From Opitutaceae bacterium (GTDB lineage Bacteria > Verrucomicrobiota > Verrucomicrobiia > Opitutales > Opitutaceae): DNA of 40,141 nt. Shown here piece by piece: positions 1 to 8,423 of the stretch. A program made the position numbers and the translations under genes. Each line of letters starts with the position of its first letter. Within the stretch, counting starts at the first letter, position 1. Below the pieces are notes generated by a model, which searched no databases, had not been told where the DNA came from, and saw only the letters and a list, made by a program, of their open reading frames with translations. The DNA lies in NCBI GenBank assembly GCA_028688225.1, contig JAQTYQ010000029.1, positions 1 to 40,141 on the forward strand. The letters run 5' to 3'.

Positions 1-343
1 GATGGATTCTTCAAACCGGGCGCTGGCGGCAAGCTGGAGGGAAACTTCCGGATCCATGCCGGGCTACATCGAGCTGGTGCAAGAGTTCCAGCAGGCTATC
101 CGGCACACTGAAGGCGAACGGACGCTGCTGCCGGTCGCACAAGGCGATCGGGTGGAGGCGAGCCGAGCGGGCCAGCTTCAAGGCGGCCCACCACGCCTCG
201 TGGCTGATGCCTGCCGGCTCCGGTTGCCGGCTCAGTTCATCCCAATGCAGATAGCGATCCTGCGGCACCAGCCGATCATAAGCTTCCAGCAGCGCCGCCC
301 ACTGCTGGGGAATGATATCAAGTATGGAGGGCGGTTGGTGCAT
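1..343 (-). pseudogene. Fic-family protein, N-terminal part, frameshifted and cut by the window edge
   Basis: The first ~95 residues (MHQPPSILDIIPQQW..., with YLHWDEL and ISHEAWWAALKLAR) resemble the N-terminal domain of Fic-family AMP-transferase-like proteins. The frame then stops at 11-13. Just before that stop another minus frame opens and runs off the edge (MDPEVSLQLAASARFEESI), which is what a Fic protein should read towards its SSQIEG inhibitory helix. The two frames can only be joined between about positions 50 and 63, because the second frame has a TAG just upstream. The start is ATG with AGGA seven bases before it. The catalytic HPFxxGNG motif lies outside the window. The family call rests on recalled similarity; the frameshift is seen directly but could be a sequencing error. 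Confidence 0.55.
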
Positions 344-420
344 CTATATCCTAATATAATTATATTTAGGATTAAACCGATCCCGTCAAATCCTATTATT
401 AATTCTATTAGGATATAGAT
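342..420 (-). promoter_or_regulatory. AT-rich promoter with two ATCCTA/TAGGAT dyads upstream of the Fic gene
   Basis: This AT-rich patch differs sharply from the GC-rich surroundings. It holds four copies of the core ATCCTA or its complement, arranged as two dyads (about 348-374 and 389-416). The outermost arms form a 15-bp perfect inverted repeat, 342-356 with 406-420. On the minus strand a TATAAT hexamer lies between the arms of the inner dyad, about 20 bases before the start codon, and the AGGA ribosome site is part of the dyad. This fits an operator that blocks both transcription and translation. Many Fic proteins carry a C-terminal winged helix, so autoregulation is possible but inferred. 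Confidence 0.6.
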
Positions 421-485
421 CGATCAATGCACTCTCCAGGCGGTCGTGGCCCCGGGCAAGTCACCAAAGCCGGTCCTGCGATCGG

Positions 486-1994
486 TCAGGCCTCCGTCTG
501 CGGACGGTCGGGCTCCGGCCAGTCCAGGTGGAAGAACCGGCCGCGGGGCTGGTCGATCCGCTCGTAGGTGTGGGCACCAAAATAATCCCGTTGGGCCTGG
601 AGCAGGTTGGCCGGGAGCCGGGCGGCGCGGTAGCCGTCGTAGTAGGCCAGGGCGGAGCTGAAAGTCGGCGTAGGCAGCCCATACTGGGCGGCCAGGGCAA
701 CGACCTTGCGCCAGTTTTCCTGTGCGCCTTTCACCGTCTTGCTGAAATAGGGGTCGAGCAGCAGGTTGGCCAGCCGGGGGTTGCGTCCGTAAGCCTCGGT
801 GATCTTTTGCAGGAAAGCCGCGCGGATGATGCAGCCGCCGCGCCAGATCCGGGCGATGGCGCCGAAGTCGAGCGTCCAGTAATATTCCTTCTGGGCCTCG
901 CGCATGAGCTGGAAGCCCTGGGCATAGGAACAGATCTTGGAGCAATAAAGTGCGTCGTGGATGGCCTGGAGCAAGGATTTCCGGGACCCGGCGTACCGCT
1001 TCCGGGCCGGACCCTTGAGAATTATCGAGGCCGCGACGCGTTCCTCTTTGATGGCGGACAGACACCGGGCAAAGACCGCCTCGGCCACCGTGGGGGCGGG
1101 GACGCCCATATCGAGGGCATTAACGCTCGTCCATTTGCCGGTGCCTTTCTGACCAGCGGCGTCGAGGATGACATCCACCAGCGCCTTCTTTTTCGTCACG
1201 GGATCCTTTTGCCGGAGGATGTCGGCGGTAATCTCGACGAGATAGGAATCAAGCGGGCCCTGGTTCCAGCCGGCAAAGACGGCGCCGATCTCCTCCGCCT
1301 TCATGCCCAGGAGCCCGCGCATCAGATCGTAGGCTTCGCAGATCATCTGCATGTCCCCGTATTCAATGCCGTTATGCACCATCTTCACGTAGTGCCCGGC
1401 ACCGTCGGGGCCGATGTAGGTGGCGCAAGGCACGCCACCCTCAACCGGCCGGCCGGGTTGCGCCCCCGGAATGGGCCGTCCGGTCTTCGCGTCCACCTTG
1501 GCGGCGATGGCGTTCCAGATCGGCTCCAGCTCCCGGTAGGCGGCGGGGTCTCCGCCCGGCATGAGTGAGGGACCAAACCGGGCTCCGGTCTCGCCGCCGG
1601 AAACACCCGAACCGATGAAACGCAGTTTCTTTTCGCGGAGGGTTTTTTCCCGGCGGATGGTGTCGGTCCATTTGGCGTTGCCGCCATCGATGATGATGTC
1701 GCCCGGCGCGAGCAGCGGCATCAGGCTGTCAATGACCGCGTCGGTGGCCGCCCCCGCCTGGACCAGAATGATGATCTTGCGCGGCCGCGAGAGGGATTGG
1801 ACGAATTCCTGGAGCGCCGCCGCGCCGATCAAACCGCCGGGGGTGTCGGGATGCTCCGCGACAAACTTGGTCGTCTTCTCGGTCGTCCGGTTGTAGACCG
1901 AAATTTGAAAGCCGTGGTCGGCGATATTCAGGGCCAGATTTTGACCCATCACGGCCAGACCGATGAGTCCGATGTCCGAGTGTAATTTTGGCAT
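486..1994 (-). CDS. gnd: 6-phosphogluconate dehydrogenase (decarboxylating)
   Basis: This is the cytosolic enzyme of the oxidative pentose phosphate pathway: it converts 6-phosphogluconate plus NADP+ to ribulose 5-phosphate, CO2 and NADPH. The N-terminal Rossmann motif is [18 protein letters not shown] at residues 10-27. The substrate-site signature [20 protein letters not shown] and the later KGTGKWT are intact. At 502 aa it is longer than the usual ~470-490. The excess includes about 18 residues ([17 protein letters not shown]) inserted between IAAKVD and VPCATYIG, in a loop just before the substrate site. It follows the small membrane-protein gene by 83 bases. No strong Shine-Dalgarno site precedes the ATG. 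Confidence 0.95.
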   Translation of the reverse strand: MPKLHSDIGLIGLAVMGQNLALNIADHGFQISVYNRTTEKTTKFVAEHPDTPGGLIGAAALQEFVQSLSRPRKIIILVQAGAATDAVIDSLMPLLAPGDIIIDGGNAKWTDTIRREKTLREKKLRFIGSGVSGGETGARFGPSLMPGGDPAAYRELEPIWNAIAAKVDAKTGRPIPGAQPGRPVEGGVPCATYIGPDGAGHYVKMVHNGIEYGDMQMICEAYDLMRGLLGMKAEEIGAVFAGWNQGPLDSYLVEITADILRQKDPVTKKKALVDVILDAAGQKGTGKWTSVNALDMGVPAPTVAEAVFARCLSAIKEERVAASIILKGPARKRYAGSRKSLLQAIHDALYCSKICSYAQGFQLMREAQKEYYWTLDFGAIARIWRGGCIIRAAFLQKITEAYGRNPRLANLLLDPYFSKTVKGAQENWRKVVALAAQYGLPTPTFSSALAYYDGYRAARLPANLLQAQRDYFGAHTYERIDQPRGRFFHLDWPEPDRPQTEA

Positions 1995-2077
1995 GCGTGA
2001 ACAGGCATTTGGCGGAAAAGACTCCTAAAACCAACCAAAATTCCCGGCGCGCTTCCTCTCCGATCCGGCCGCGCCTG

Positions 2078-2356
2078 TTAGTCCCGATAGGTGGGTCGCT
2101 GGGGGAAGAAAGGCGCAATCTGATTGATCACCGGGGTGAGGAACTTCGGTTCATTGCGTTCGTACACCCAGGTGAAGCCCACCACCATTACCGTCACCAG
2201 AATGACTATCCCCAGCACCAGCTTGTTCATCTTCGCCGCCCGTTTGATGACGATGACGGCAACGATCAGGACCAGGATGATCAGCCCGAGGTTGACCACG
2301 TCTTTCCTGGGCAGATGGCGCAATTTTTCCATCACACTGGCGGCAAGGAAAAGCAT
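2078..2356 (-). CDS. small membrane protein, unknown function
   Basis: This 92-residue protein is not recognised. After a short basic N-terminus it has two hydrophobic stretches, about residues 21-38 (VVNLGLIILVLIVAVIVI) and 47-65. They are joined by a basic loop, KRAAKMNK, which suggests a hairpin in the inner membrane with the loop inside. The tail is soluble and proline-rich. It starts with ATG and lies 60 bases after moaE and 83 bases before gnd on the same strand. It could be co-transcribed with the molybdopterin genes, but nothing in its sequence links it to cofactor synthesis. Confidence 0.6.
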   Translation of the reverse strand: MLFLAASVMEKLRHLPRKDVVNLGLIILVLIVAVIVIKRAAKMNKLVLGIVILVTVMVVGFTWVYERNEPKFLTPVINQIAPFFPQRPTYRD

Positions 2357-2416
2357 GCGACAAAAGTTAACCCCCCCCGGCTTCGGACACGAGTCGATTT
2401 TGGCCCGGAATACGTT

Positions 2417-2866
2417 TTACGTTTTTCTTCCCGGCCCCGGGTCGTTTGGCCCGGCCGCCGGGGGCTGGATCCACTCCATGGAGCCGCCGGCGTAATGCTC
2501 CTTCTTCCAGATCGGCACGCGTTTTTTCATCTCATCGATGATATACCGGCAGGCCGCGAAGGCCGCGGCCCGATGCTCGGCGGTCACGCCGGCCCACACG
2601 GCTATTTCGCCGATCTGCAGCCGGCCGACCCGGTGCACGCACCGGGCGGAGAGGATGGCAAACTTCTCCCACGCCTCGGCCACGATCCGCGTGCCTTCCT
2701 TTTCGGCAAGTTCGCCGTAGGCCTCATATTCCAAGCAACGGACTTCCCGGCCCTCGTTGCGGCTGCGCACCCGGCCCTCAAATGAGACGCTGCCCCCGGC
2801 GCGGGTTTCATACAGCTCCCGCTGCAGGGCCTCGGGATTGAGCGGCACAGACGAAAGACGAAACAT
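2417..2866 (-). CDS. moaE: molybdopterin synthase catalytic subunit MoaE
   Basis: MoaE, with MoaD, inserts two sulfurs into cyclic pyranopterin monophosphate (cPMP) to give molybdopterin. The 149-residue product shows the family features: GSVSFEGRVRSRN (residues ~26-38), EYEAYGELAEKE, HRVGRLQIGEIAVWAG, and the lysine-rich active-site stretch KKRVPIWKKEH near the C-terminus. The ATG at 2866 is chosen over the longer open frame because it begins the conserved MFRLSSVPLN and has GGAGG nine bases upstream. It follows moaD by five bases, so the two subunits are probably translated together. Confidence 0.92.
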   Translation of the reverse strand: MFRLSSVPLNPEALQRELYETRAGGSVSFEGRVRSRNEGREVRCLEYEAYGELAEKEGTRIVAEAWEKFAILSARCVHRVGRLQIGEIAVWAGVTAEHRAAAFAACRYIIDEMKKRVPIWKKEHYAGGSMEWIQPPAAGPNDPGPGRKT

Positions 2867-2871
2867 GGCGT

Positions 2872-3162
2872 CTATCCTCCGGCAAACGGGGGGATGAACG
2901 CCACGCTGACTCCGTCGGCCAGCGGCGTGTCCCACGGCGCGAAATCGTCGTTGACCGCCACCTGCAACCGCCCCGCCGGCAGGGTGAAGCGGTGCCGGTC
3001 CCGCAATTCCTCATAAAGCCCGGCGGGCGTCTCCGCCGCAGTCCTCACCTGCTCCTCCGCGCAACCGGCCTGCTCCCGCAGCTGGGCGAAATACCGCACC
3101 TGCACGCGCTTCGGGGAGGCGCCGGCTCCGCCGGCCGGATTGGGCTGGCCTCGAGGAATCAT
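2872..3162 (-). CDS. moaD: molybdopterin synthase sulfur-carrier subunit MoaD
   Basis: This 96-residue ubiquitin-fold protein of the ThiS/MoaD family has the beta-grasp start VQVRYFAQLREQAG (residues ~20-33). It ends in the diagnostic double glycine (PPFAGG), where the activating enzyme forms the thiocarboxylate that donates sulfur to MoaE. The ATG overlaps the moaC stop region by four bases (ATGA), typical of translational coupling. About 18 extra N-terminal residues rich in Pro and Gly precede the fold. MoeB, the activating enzyme, is not in this window. Confidence 0.9.
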   Translation of the reverse strand: MIPRGQPNPAGGAGASPKRVQVRYFAQLREQAGCAEEQVRTAAETPAGLYEELRDRHRFTLPAGRLQVAVNDDFAPWDTPLADGVSVAFIPPFAGG

Positions 3163-3638
3163 CGGGAAGCCGCCCGGTAGTTTTTCTTGCCGCCGGTCTT
3201 TTCCAGCAGCCGGACTTCCCGGATCACGATGCCGTGGGCCACTGATTTGGCCATGTCGTAGAGCGCGAGCGCGGCCACGCTGGCGCCGGTGAGCGCTTCC
3301 ATTTCCACCCCCGTCCTGGCATGGGTCTTCACCCGGCAATGGATGGCGATTTCTCGTCCATTCTTTGCCGTCGTGATGTCGATCTTGCAGTCCTCAAGCG
3401 GCAGGGGATGACAAAGCGGGATCAGATCGCTCGCCTTTTTCGCGCCCAGCACGCCGGCCAGCACGGCGGTCTGGAAAACCGGCCCCTTCTTGGTGGCGAT
3501 ATCCCCGTGCCGGAGACGGCCCGCGAGCGCGGCGGGCAGCGATACCAGCGCCACGGCATGGGCGGTCCGCCGGGTCACCGGTTTGCCGCCGACATCAACC
3601 ATCGCCGGCCGGTTCCTGGCATCGAGGTGGGATAACAT
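3159..3638 (-). CDS. moaC: cyclic pyranopterin monophosphate synthase MoaC
   Basis: MoaC converts 3',8-cyclo-7,8-dihydro-GTP, made by MoaA, to cyclic pyranopterin monophosphate. The 159-residue length is standard. The conserved blocks are MVDVGGKPVTRRTA, the pterin-site PLCHPLPL, and KTHARTGVEMEALTGASVAALALYDMAK, with the active-site Asp and Lys in the final DMAK. The start is the ATG preceded by GGAAG (gaaggaagttaacg), not the longer open frame that would overlap moeA. The gene sits 61 bases after moeA and overlaps moaD by four bases. Confidence 0.93.
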   Translation of the reverse strand: MLSHLDARNRPAMVDVGGKPVTRRTAHAVALVSLPAALAGRLRHGDIATKKGPVFQTAVLAGVLGAKKASDLIPLCHPLPLEDCKIDITTAKNGREIAIHCRVKTHARTGVEMEALTGASVAALALYDMAKSVAHGIVIREVRLLEKTGGKKNYRAASR

Positions 3639-3699
3639 CGCGTTAACTTCCTTCACTGGCGTCAGGTCGCAAACGGAATCTGCACGGCCGCGGAGCGGG

Positions 3700-4899
3700 T
3701 CAGGCCCACGGCCAGAAACGCACGGCCGTGCCGGCGGCAAAATCGTCCGGCCCGGCCGGCAATTCCACAAATCCCTCGGTGCCCGCCAGACCGGTGAAAT
3801 CGCCGGAGGTGTTGAGGGGCGCGGGCGTCGCCTGCTGCTCGCCGCGCGGTCCGGGGCTGATTTTCACCGGGAGAAATGCCGTCAATTGCGCGGCTGCGGC
3901 CGCCGGCGCCGTGAGCACCGCCCACTGCGGGGCCGCCTCGGCGGCGCCGCTCATCTTCGCCAAGGCGGGCAGGACATAACGATGCAGGCAAATGTACGAC
4001 GAGGCCGGATTGCCCGGCAGGGCGAAGATCGGTGTGCGCCGCGGGCTGAGTCCGAACCAGAAAGGCCTGCCCGGCCGCTGGGCGACGCCCTGAAAGAGTC
4101 TGCCGACGCCGAGCTCGTCCAGCACCTGCGGCAGAAAATCAAACCGGCCCTTGGAGACGCCGCCGGTGAGCACCACCACATCGTACTCGGCGATGATATG
4201 CCAGAGCCGGTGTTCGATCTCATGCCGCATGTCGTGCAGGTGGTACCGTTCCACACGTGAATGGCCGGCGGCCATGAGCGCGGCGCGCAGGGCATAATCG
4301 TTGGACCGCCGGATCTGGTGCGGCGCCACCGGCGAACTCACTTCCACCAGTTCATCGCCGGTCGCCACCACGGCGATCTCCGGCTGCAGGGTCACCGCGA
4401 GATGGGCATAGCCGCAGGCCGCCGCCACGGCGACTTCCCGCCCGGTCAGTTTCACGCCCGCCGGTATGACCACGGATCCGGCGGCATGGTCCGATCCCCG
4501 CCGATGCACCGCCTGGCCGGCGGCAATGGTCGCGGCGGCGATGGTCACCTGCCCGTTGGTGCGGACGGTCTCTTCATAAGGCACGACCGTATCGGTGCCG
4601 CCAGGCAGCACCGCCCCGGTCATCACCTCCACGCAGGCGTCGCCCGCCGGGAGCGAAAGCGCGATGGTGCCCGCCGCCTGGAGTCCCGCCACGCGGAAGT
4701 CTCTCCTCCCCGCCCGCCAGGCCTCGTACCGCAGGGCATAGCCGTCCATTGCCACCCGGTCGAACGGCGGCAGGTCGCGATCGGCCACCAGTGGCTGTCG
4801 CAACACGCGGCCGTGGGCGTTCGCCAGCGAGCAATCCTCGGCCGGGAGCGGCGCCACGTTCTTCCACACCGTTTTTTCGGCCTCGGCAACGGAAAGCAT
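3700..4899 (-). CDS. moeA: molybdopterin molybdenumtransferase MoeA
   Basis: MoeA inserts molybdate into adenylylated molybdopterin. The 399-residue protein carries the usual signatures: PPFDRVAMDGYA (~44-55), the molybdate-site region VMTGAVLPGGTDTVVPYE, ATGDELVE, GGVSKGRFDF (~245, in place of the common GGVSxGxxD), and LPGNPASS (~295). It is first in a leftward moeA-moaC-moaD-moaE run and divergent from moaA, so one intergenic region could control both. MogA/MoaB and MobA were not found here. The Lys in the GGVSKG loop is a minor departure from the E. coli sequence. Confidence 0.93.
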   Translation of the reverse strand: MLSVAEAEKTVWKNVAPLPAEDCSLANAHGRVLRQPLVADRDLPPFDRVAMDGYALRYEAWRAGRRDFRVAGLQAAGTIALSLPAGDACVEVMTGAVLPGGTDTVVPYEETVRTNGQVTIAAATIAAGQAVHRRGSDHAAGSVVIPAGVKLTGREVAVAAACGYAHLAVTLQPEIAVVATGDELVEVSSPVAPHQIRRSNDYALRAALMAAGHSRVERYHLHDMRHEIEHRLWHIIAEYDVVVLTGGVSKGRFDFLPQVLDELGVGRLFQGVAQRPGRPFWFGLSPRRTPIFALPGNPASSYICLHRYVLPALAKMSGAAEAAPQWAVLTAPAAAAAQLTAFLPVKISPGPRGEQQATPAPLNTSGDFTGLAGTEGFVELPAGPDDFAAGTAVRFWPWA

Positions 4900-5062
4900 G
4901 GTTGGACTCTAGCACGGCCCCGGGTGGGGCACAGGGGAAATGTCACCGTCCTGTCCCTGATCGCAAGCCGCGGCGGGTTTTTTGCCCGCCGGACCAGACC
5001 GGCGATGGTTTCGCGCGCCCGGTTTTGCGCTTCGGCGGCTTTGCTTTTACGTCTTTCTCTTC
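4900..5062. promoter_or_regulatory. divergent moeA/moaA intergenic region with a GC hairpin
   Basis: This 163-bp region separates the divergent molybdopterin genes and must hold promoters in both directions, although no clear -35/-10 pair stands out. At 4971-4991 there is a hairpin of seven G/C pairs (CGGCGGG / CCCGCCG) around a TTTTTTG loop, in the leader of moaA. It could be a leader structure or chance in GC-rich DNA. The conserved Moco riboswitch fold was not recognised. Confidence 0.3.
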
Positions 5063-6085
5063 ATGTCCGACCTCCGCGACCAGTATTTCCGGCCGCTGCG
5101 TGATCTGCGGGTTTCGGTGACCGACCGCTGCAATTTCCGCTGTCCCTACTGCATGCCCGCGGAGGTGTTTGGGCCCGCCTATGCGTTCCTCAGCGACGAG
5201 CAGTGCATGTCGCTGGCGGAACTCGACCTCGTCCTGCGCCTGTTTGTGCGGGCGGGGGTGGGGAAGGTGCGGATCACCGGCGGCGAGCCGCTGCTGCGGC
5301 CCGAGGTGCCCGCTCTCGTCCGCCTGCTCAAGCACGAGTTGCGCGTGCCGGATGTGGCGCTGACGACCAACGGCTGGCTGCTGGAGCGCCTCGCCCCCGA
5401 GCTGCGGGCCGCCGGACTTGATCGTTTGAACGTCAGCCTCGACAGTCTCCGTCCCGAAACCTTCGTCCGTCTGAGCGGTGGCGGCCGGGACCGGCGGCTC
5501 GAGCGCGTGCTGCAGGGCATCGCGGCCGCGGCCGCCCTCGGCTTCCCGATCAAAATCAACATGGTGGTGCAGCGCGGGGTGAACGACGGCGATATTCCCG
5601 CGCTGGCGGCCTGGACACGCGAACACGGCTTCACCCTGCGCTGCATCGAATTCATGGACGTGGGCAATCACAACGGCTGGTGCCGGGACCTGGTTGTGCC
5701 GGCCCGGGAGATCGTGGCGCGCATCTCCGCCTTGTGGCCGCTCGAGCCGTGCGCACCCGCCTACCGCGGCGAAGTCGCCGCGCGCTACCGCTACCGGGAC
5801 GGCCGCGGCGAGATCGGCTTGATCAGCAGCGTCACCGCGCCTTTCTGCCGCGACTGTCATCGGGCGCGCCTTTCGGCTGATGGAAAGCTTTATACCTGCC
5901 TCTTTGCCTCCTCGGGTTGGGACCTGCTGGGTGCGCTGCGCGCCGGCGCAAGCGCGGAGGAGCTCTTCACCTGTCTGGAGCGGGTGTGGCGCGGCCGGCT
6001 TGACCGCTACTCCGATGAGCGCGCGGCGCTGCTCGCCCATCATGAAACGCGCCGGAAGATCGAGATGAGCTACATCGGCGGGTAA
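5063..6085 (+). CDS. moaA: GTP 3',8-cyclase MoaA (radical SAM)
   Basis: MoaA carries out the first step of molybdenum cofactor synthesis, the SAM-dependent cyclisation of GTP. The 340-residue product has the N-terminal radical-SAM cluster motif CNFRCPYC (Cys23, 27, 30), the SAM-binding GGEPLLRPE, and the second [4Fe-4S] motif Cys262-x2-Cys265-x13-Cys279. It ends in the double glycine (MSYIGG) needed for activity in the family. The start is the ATG of MSDLRDQYFRPLRDLRVSVTD; the open frame extends upstream, but without family similarity. It is divergent from moeA. Two oxygen-labile clusters fit an anaerobic or microaerobic host. Confidence 0.95.
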   Translation: MSDLRDQYFRPLRDLRVSVTDRCNFRCPYCMPAEVFGPAYAFLSDEQCMSLAELDLVLRLFVRAGVGKVRITGGEPLLRPEVPALVRLLKHELRVPDVALTTNGWLLERLAPELRAAGLDRLNVSLDSLRPETFVRLSGGGRDRRLERVLQGIAAAAALGFPIKINMVVQRGVNDGDIPALAAWTREHGFTLRCIEFMDVGNHNGWCRDLVVPAREIVARISALWPLEPCAPAYRGEVAARYRYRDGRGEIGLISSVTAPFCRDCHRARLSADGKLYTCLFASSGWDLLGALRAGASAEELFTCLERVWRGRLDRYSDERAALLAHHETRRKIEMSYIGG

Positions 6086-6122
6086 AAGCCCCTTCTTCCG
6101 CCGTTTTCGCCGGCGGATCCCC

Positions 6123-7007
6123 TCATTGATACCGGGCGGGGCGACCGAAGTAATCGAGCATCCAGACTTCGCGCCACACCCGGAAGCGGCCCTCGTAAGT
6201 CATCTTGCCGAACTCATCGCGCTGGTCATGGGGAAGCAGAAACCCCAACTCGGTATTGAGGCGTTCGAGTTCGAACTGCTGCTGGTTGAGATCCTCCACC
6301 GGCTCCACCGTCCAAGGCTCGGGCGTCTCGCCGGCGGCGAGCAGGCGTTGCTGATGCCGCTTCAGGAGCGCGGGCAGCCGGCGTCTCCACGGGCTTCTTT
6401 CCACCAGCCAGTTCTCGGGGTAAAAACCGCCAAAGGGCAGATAGAGATTGTCGGTGACGTAACGCATTCCGTCCTTGGTGCGCGAGGTAAGCGTATAACA
6501 GACGGCGATGGCGCCGTTGGCCTGGGGAACAAAGGTCACCTGCATGCGCGTTTGCGCCTTCGGATCCTGGTAGATGGAGAGCCGGAGGTAGATGCCGCCG
6601 CCGATTTCCGCCTTCAAGGCCTGCACCTGGACATAGCGGCCGGCCCGCAGCCACTCCCGTACTTTCAGCAGGCGGGGGTGGGTGGGCCATTCTTCACCAC
6701 TGGTGTTGACCACGTAGCGGGGGAACAGCGGCATCGGGCTCTGGCTGAGCGCGGCAATGGCGATCCAGTTGTATGCCGTCTCCAGCAGAAACCAGATGAG
6801 AAACAGGGTCAGCGCCACCACCCAGTACGGCCGGGAGCTCCAACCCCATTCGATCGCCAGGAACGCGCCGCCGCCCGCGAACAACAGCCAGCGCAACCAG
6901 CGCACGAAAATGGCGATGACGGGTGAAGCCTGCCGCAGGTTGAGCGAGAAAAGGACCAGCGAAAGGATGGCGGCTGCCAGCAGAAGATAGACGGGATCAA
7001 ATGCCAC
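6123..7007 (-). CDS. conserved membrane protein, unknown function
   Basis: This 294-residue protein is not assigned to a named family. Three hydrophobic segments near the N-terminus (about residues 5-23, 29-50 and 61-85) are followed by a soluble region of about 200 residues rich in aromatic and basic residues (YVVNTSGEEWPTHPRLLKVREW, LYLPFGGFYPENW). The soluble part should face one side of the inner membrane. It starts with GTG, lacks a clear ribosome site, and follows dnaN by 63 bases on the same strand, so it may be co-transcribed with it. No catalytic motif is evident. Confidence 0.65.
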   Translation of the reverse strand: MAFDPVYLLLAAAILSLVLFSLNLRQASPVIAIFVRWLRWLLFAGGGAFLAIEWGWSSRPYWVVALTLFLIWFLLETAYNWIAIAALSQSPMPLFPRYVVNTSGEEWPTHPRLLKVREWLRAGRYVQVQALKAEIGGGIYLRLSIYQDPKAQTRMQVTFVPQANGAIAVCYTLTSRTKDGMRYVTDNLYLPFGGFYPENWLVERSPWRRRLPALLKRHQQRLLAAGETPEPWTVEPVEDLNQQQFELERLNTELGFLLPHDQRDEFGKMTYEGRFRVWREVWMLDYFGRPARYQ

Positions 7008-7070
7008 GGGTTAAGGGGACTCCGCTTGAGACGCCGGGGTCGGGCGCCGTTCTGCCGTATGGCAGAAGGA

Positions 7071-8195
7071 TTAGCTCAGCCGCACGGGCATGATGACGCA
7101 GATAAAGCTTTCCAGCGTCTTGAAAACGCCCGGGCTGACCTCGTCCTTCAGTTCGAAGAAAACCTCATCCTTGGTCAGCGCCCGCAACGGATCCATGACG
7201 AACTGCGGGTTGAAAGCCACCTGCAGGTCCGGTCCGCTGTAGGAAATCGCCATCGACTCATGGGATTCGCCAAAGTCGGGGCTGGAAGCCGCGATTTCCA
7301 GCAGATTGCTGGTGAGCTTGATTTTGACGGAATTGGACTTCTCGCTGCAGACCAGCGCGGCGCGGTGGACGCATTGCAGGAAGAGCTCCCGCTCCAGCTT
7401 GATGCGCTGATGTGTCTCCTTGGGGATGACTTGCTGGTAGTTGGGATAATTGCCTTCCACCACCTTGGAGAAAAGATAGATGTTCTCCACCAGCCCGCTG
7501 GTGTCTTTTTCCGTAGCCAGCTGGAAGGACGCGCGCCGCTCATTGAACGAGACCTTGGCCTTGGCCCCCTTGTCGAGTAACCGCATCAGTTCGCTGACGG
7601 TCTTGGCGGGCAGAATGATGCTGCCCGCGCTGGCGGCGGGAAATTCAAGCTCCTTGCTGATCAAGGCCAGCCGGCGCCCATCCGTCGCCACCAAGGAGAG
7701 TTTTCCATCGCGAAAATTGAAGTAAACGCCGTTGAGAATGTAACGGGTTTCATCGGCCGACTGCGCATACGCGACCCCCTTGAGCATGTTGCCAAGCTCA
7801 GCCTGTTCGAGTGAGAAGGATTTATCATCGCCAAATTCCGGCAGGGGAGGAAACTCCTCCTTGCCGATCCCCATGATGCGGAACTGTGAGCCGCCAGAGG
7901 CAAGCTTCACCTGGTGATTGGGGGTTGAATCGAGAGTGACGTCGATATTGGGCAATTCCCGAACAATGGTCGCCAGCCGCTTGACCGGAAGTGTGACCGA
8001 TCCGGTTTCCTTGACTTCGGCCTTGATACGACAACGGATGCCAAGATCAAGATTGGTGGTGGTGAGCGAAATATGGTCCTTTTCCGCTTCAATAAGGACA
8101 TTGCTCAAGATCGGCATCGTGGCTTTGGAGCCGACGACATTAAGAACCTGCAGCAGGCCATTACTGAAATGGTCGCGGTTGATTTTGAACTTCAT
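7071..8195 (-). CDS. dnaN: DNA polymerase III sliding clamp (beta subunit)
   Basis: The beta clamp encircles DNA and holds the replicative polymerase and other partners. The 374-residue length matches the three-domain family. It begins [21 protein letters not shown], contains [13 protein letters not shown] and [26 protein letters not shown], and ends in the conserved MPVRLS, the partner-binding groove. dnaA and recF are not adjacent: the upstream neighbour is pssA, 228 bases away. A perfect 7-bp hairpin (7050-7067, TTCTGCC / GGCAGAA) follows the stop, but no U-tract follows it on this strand. Confidence 0.96.
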   Translation of the reverse strand: MKFKINRDHFSNGLLQVLNVVGSKATMPILSNVLIEAEKDHISLTTTNLDLGIRCRIKAEVKETGSVTLPVKRLATIVRELPNIDVTLDSTPNHQVKLASGGSQFRIMGIGKEEFPPLPEFGDDKSFSLEQAELGNMLKGVAYAQSADETRYILNGVYFNFRDGKLSLVATDGRRLALISKELEFPAASAGSIILPAKTVSELMRLLDKGAKAKVSFNERRASFQLATEKDTSGLVENIYLFSKVVEGNYPNYQQVIPKETHQRIKLERELFLQCVHRAALVCSEKSNSVKIKLTSNLLEIAASSPDFGESHESMAISYSGPDLQVAFNPQFVMDPLRALTKDEVFFELKDEVSPGVFKTLESFICVIMPVRLS

Positions 8196-8423
8196 GAGGG
8201 GAATGGTCGGTTGGGCCGAAGTTTAAAGTAACTAACAAAGAGTAATCAGAGAGGGATTCAACAAGGAATTATTCCATCTTATTATGTCCGGTGAATTTGC
8301 CCAACAAGTGGATGGGAACGCTGCTTTTTCACTCGAATCAGGGGATGACGGATGTCGGTGGATAAAACAAGAATAACGGCGGTGAAAGGGAGGGTTATTC
8401 GATTTGGGCAGATGAGGCGATGG
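8196..8423. other. AT-richer intergenic region upstream of dnaN
   Basis: These 228 bases are clearly richer in A/T than their neighbours, especially 8220-8290. They must contain the dnaN promoter. One sequence on the plus strand, GGTGGATAA at 8357-8365, is one base from the DnaA-box complement TGTGGATAA. No second good box or run of 13-mers was found, so an origin cannot be supported. Confidence 0.3.

Noticed and set aside
4900..5062. Molybdenum-cofactor riboswitch upstream of moaA
   Set aside because: Only one short GC hairpin is present; the conserved multi-helix fold and sequence of the Moco motif could not be recognised.
4943..6043. A 366-codon minus-strand frame opposite moaA
   Set aside because: moaA has every catalytic cysteine and the C-terminal GG; the antisense frame shows no motif.
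8196..8423. Chromosomal replication origin
   Set aside because: There is a single near-consensus DnaA box with no cluster and no dnaA gene, so it is kept only as a low-interest note.
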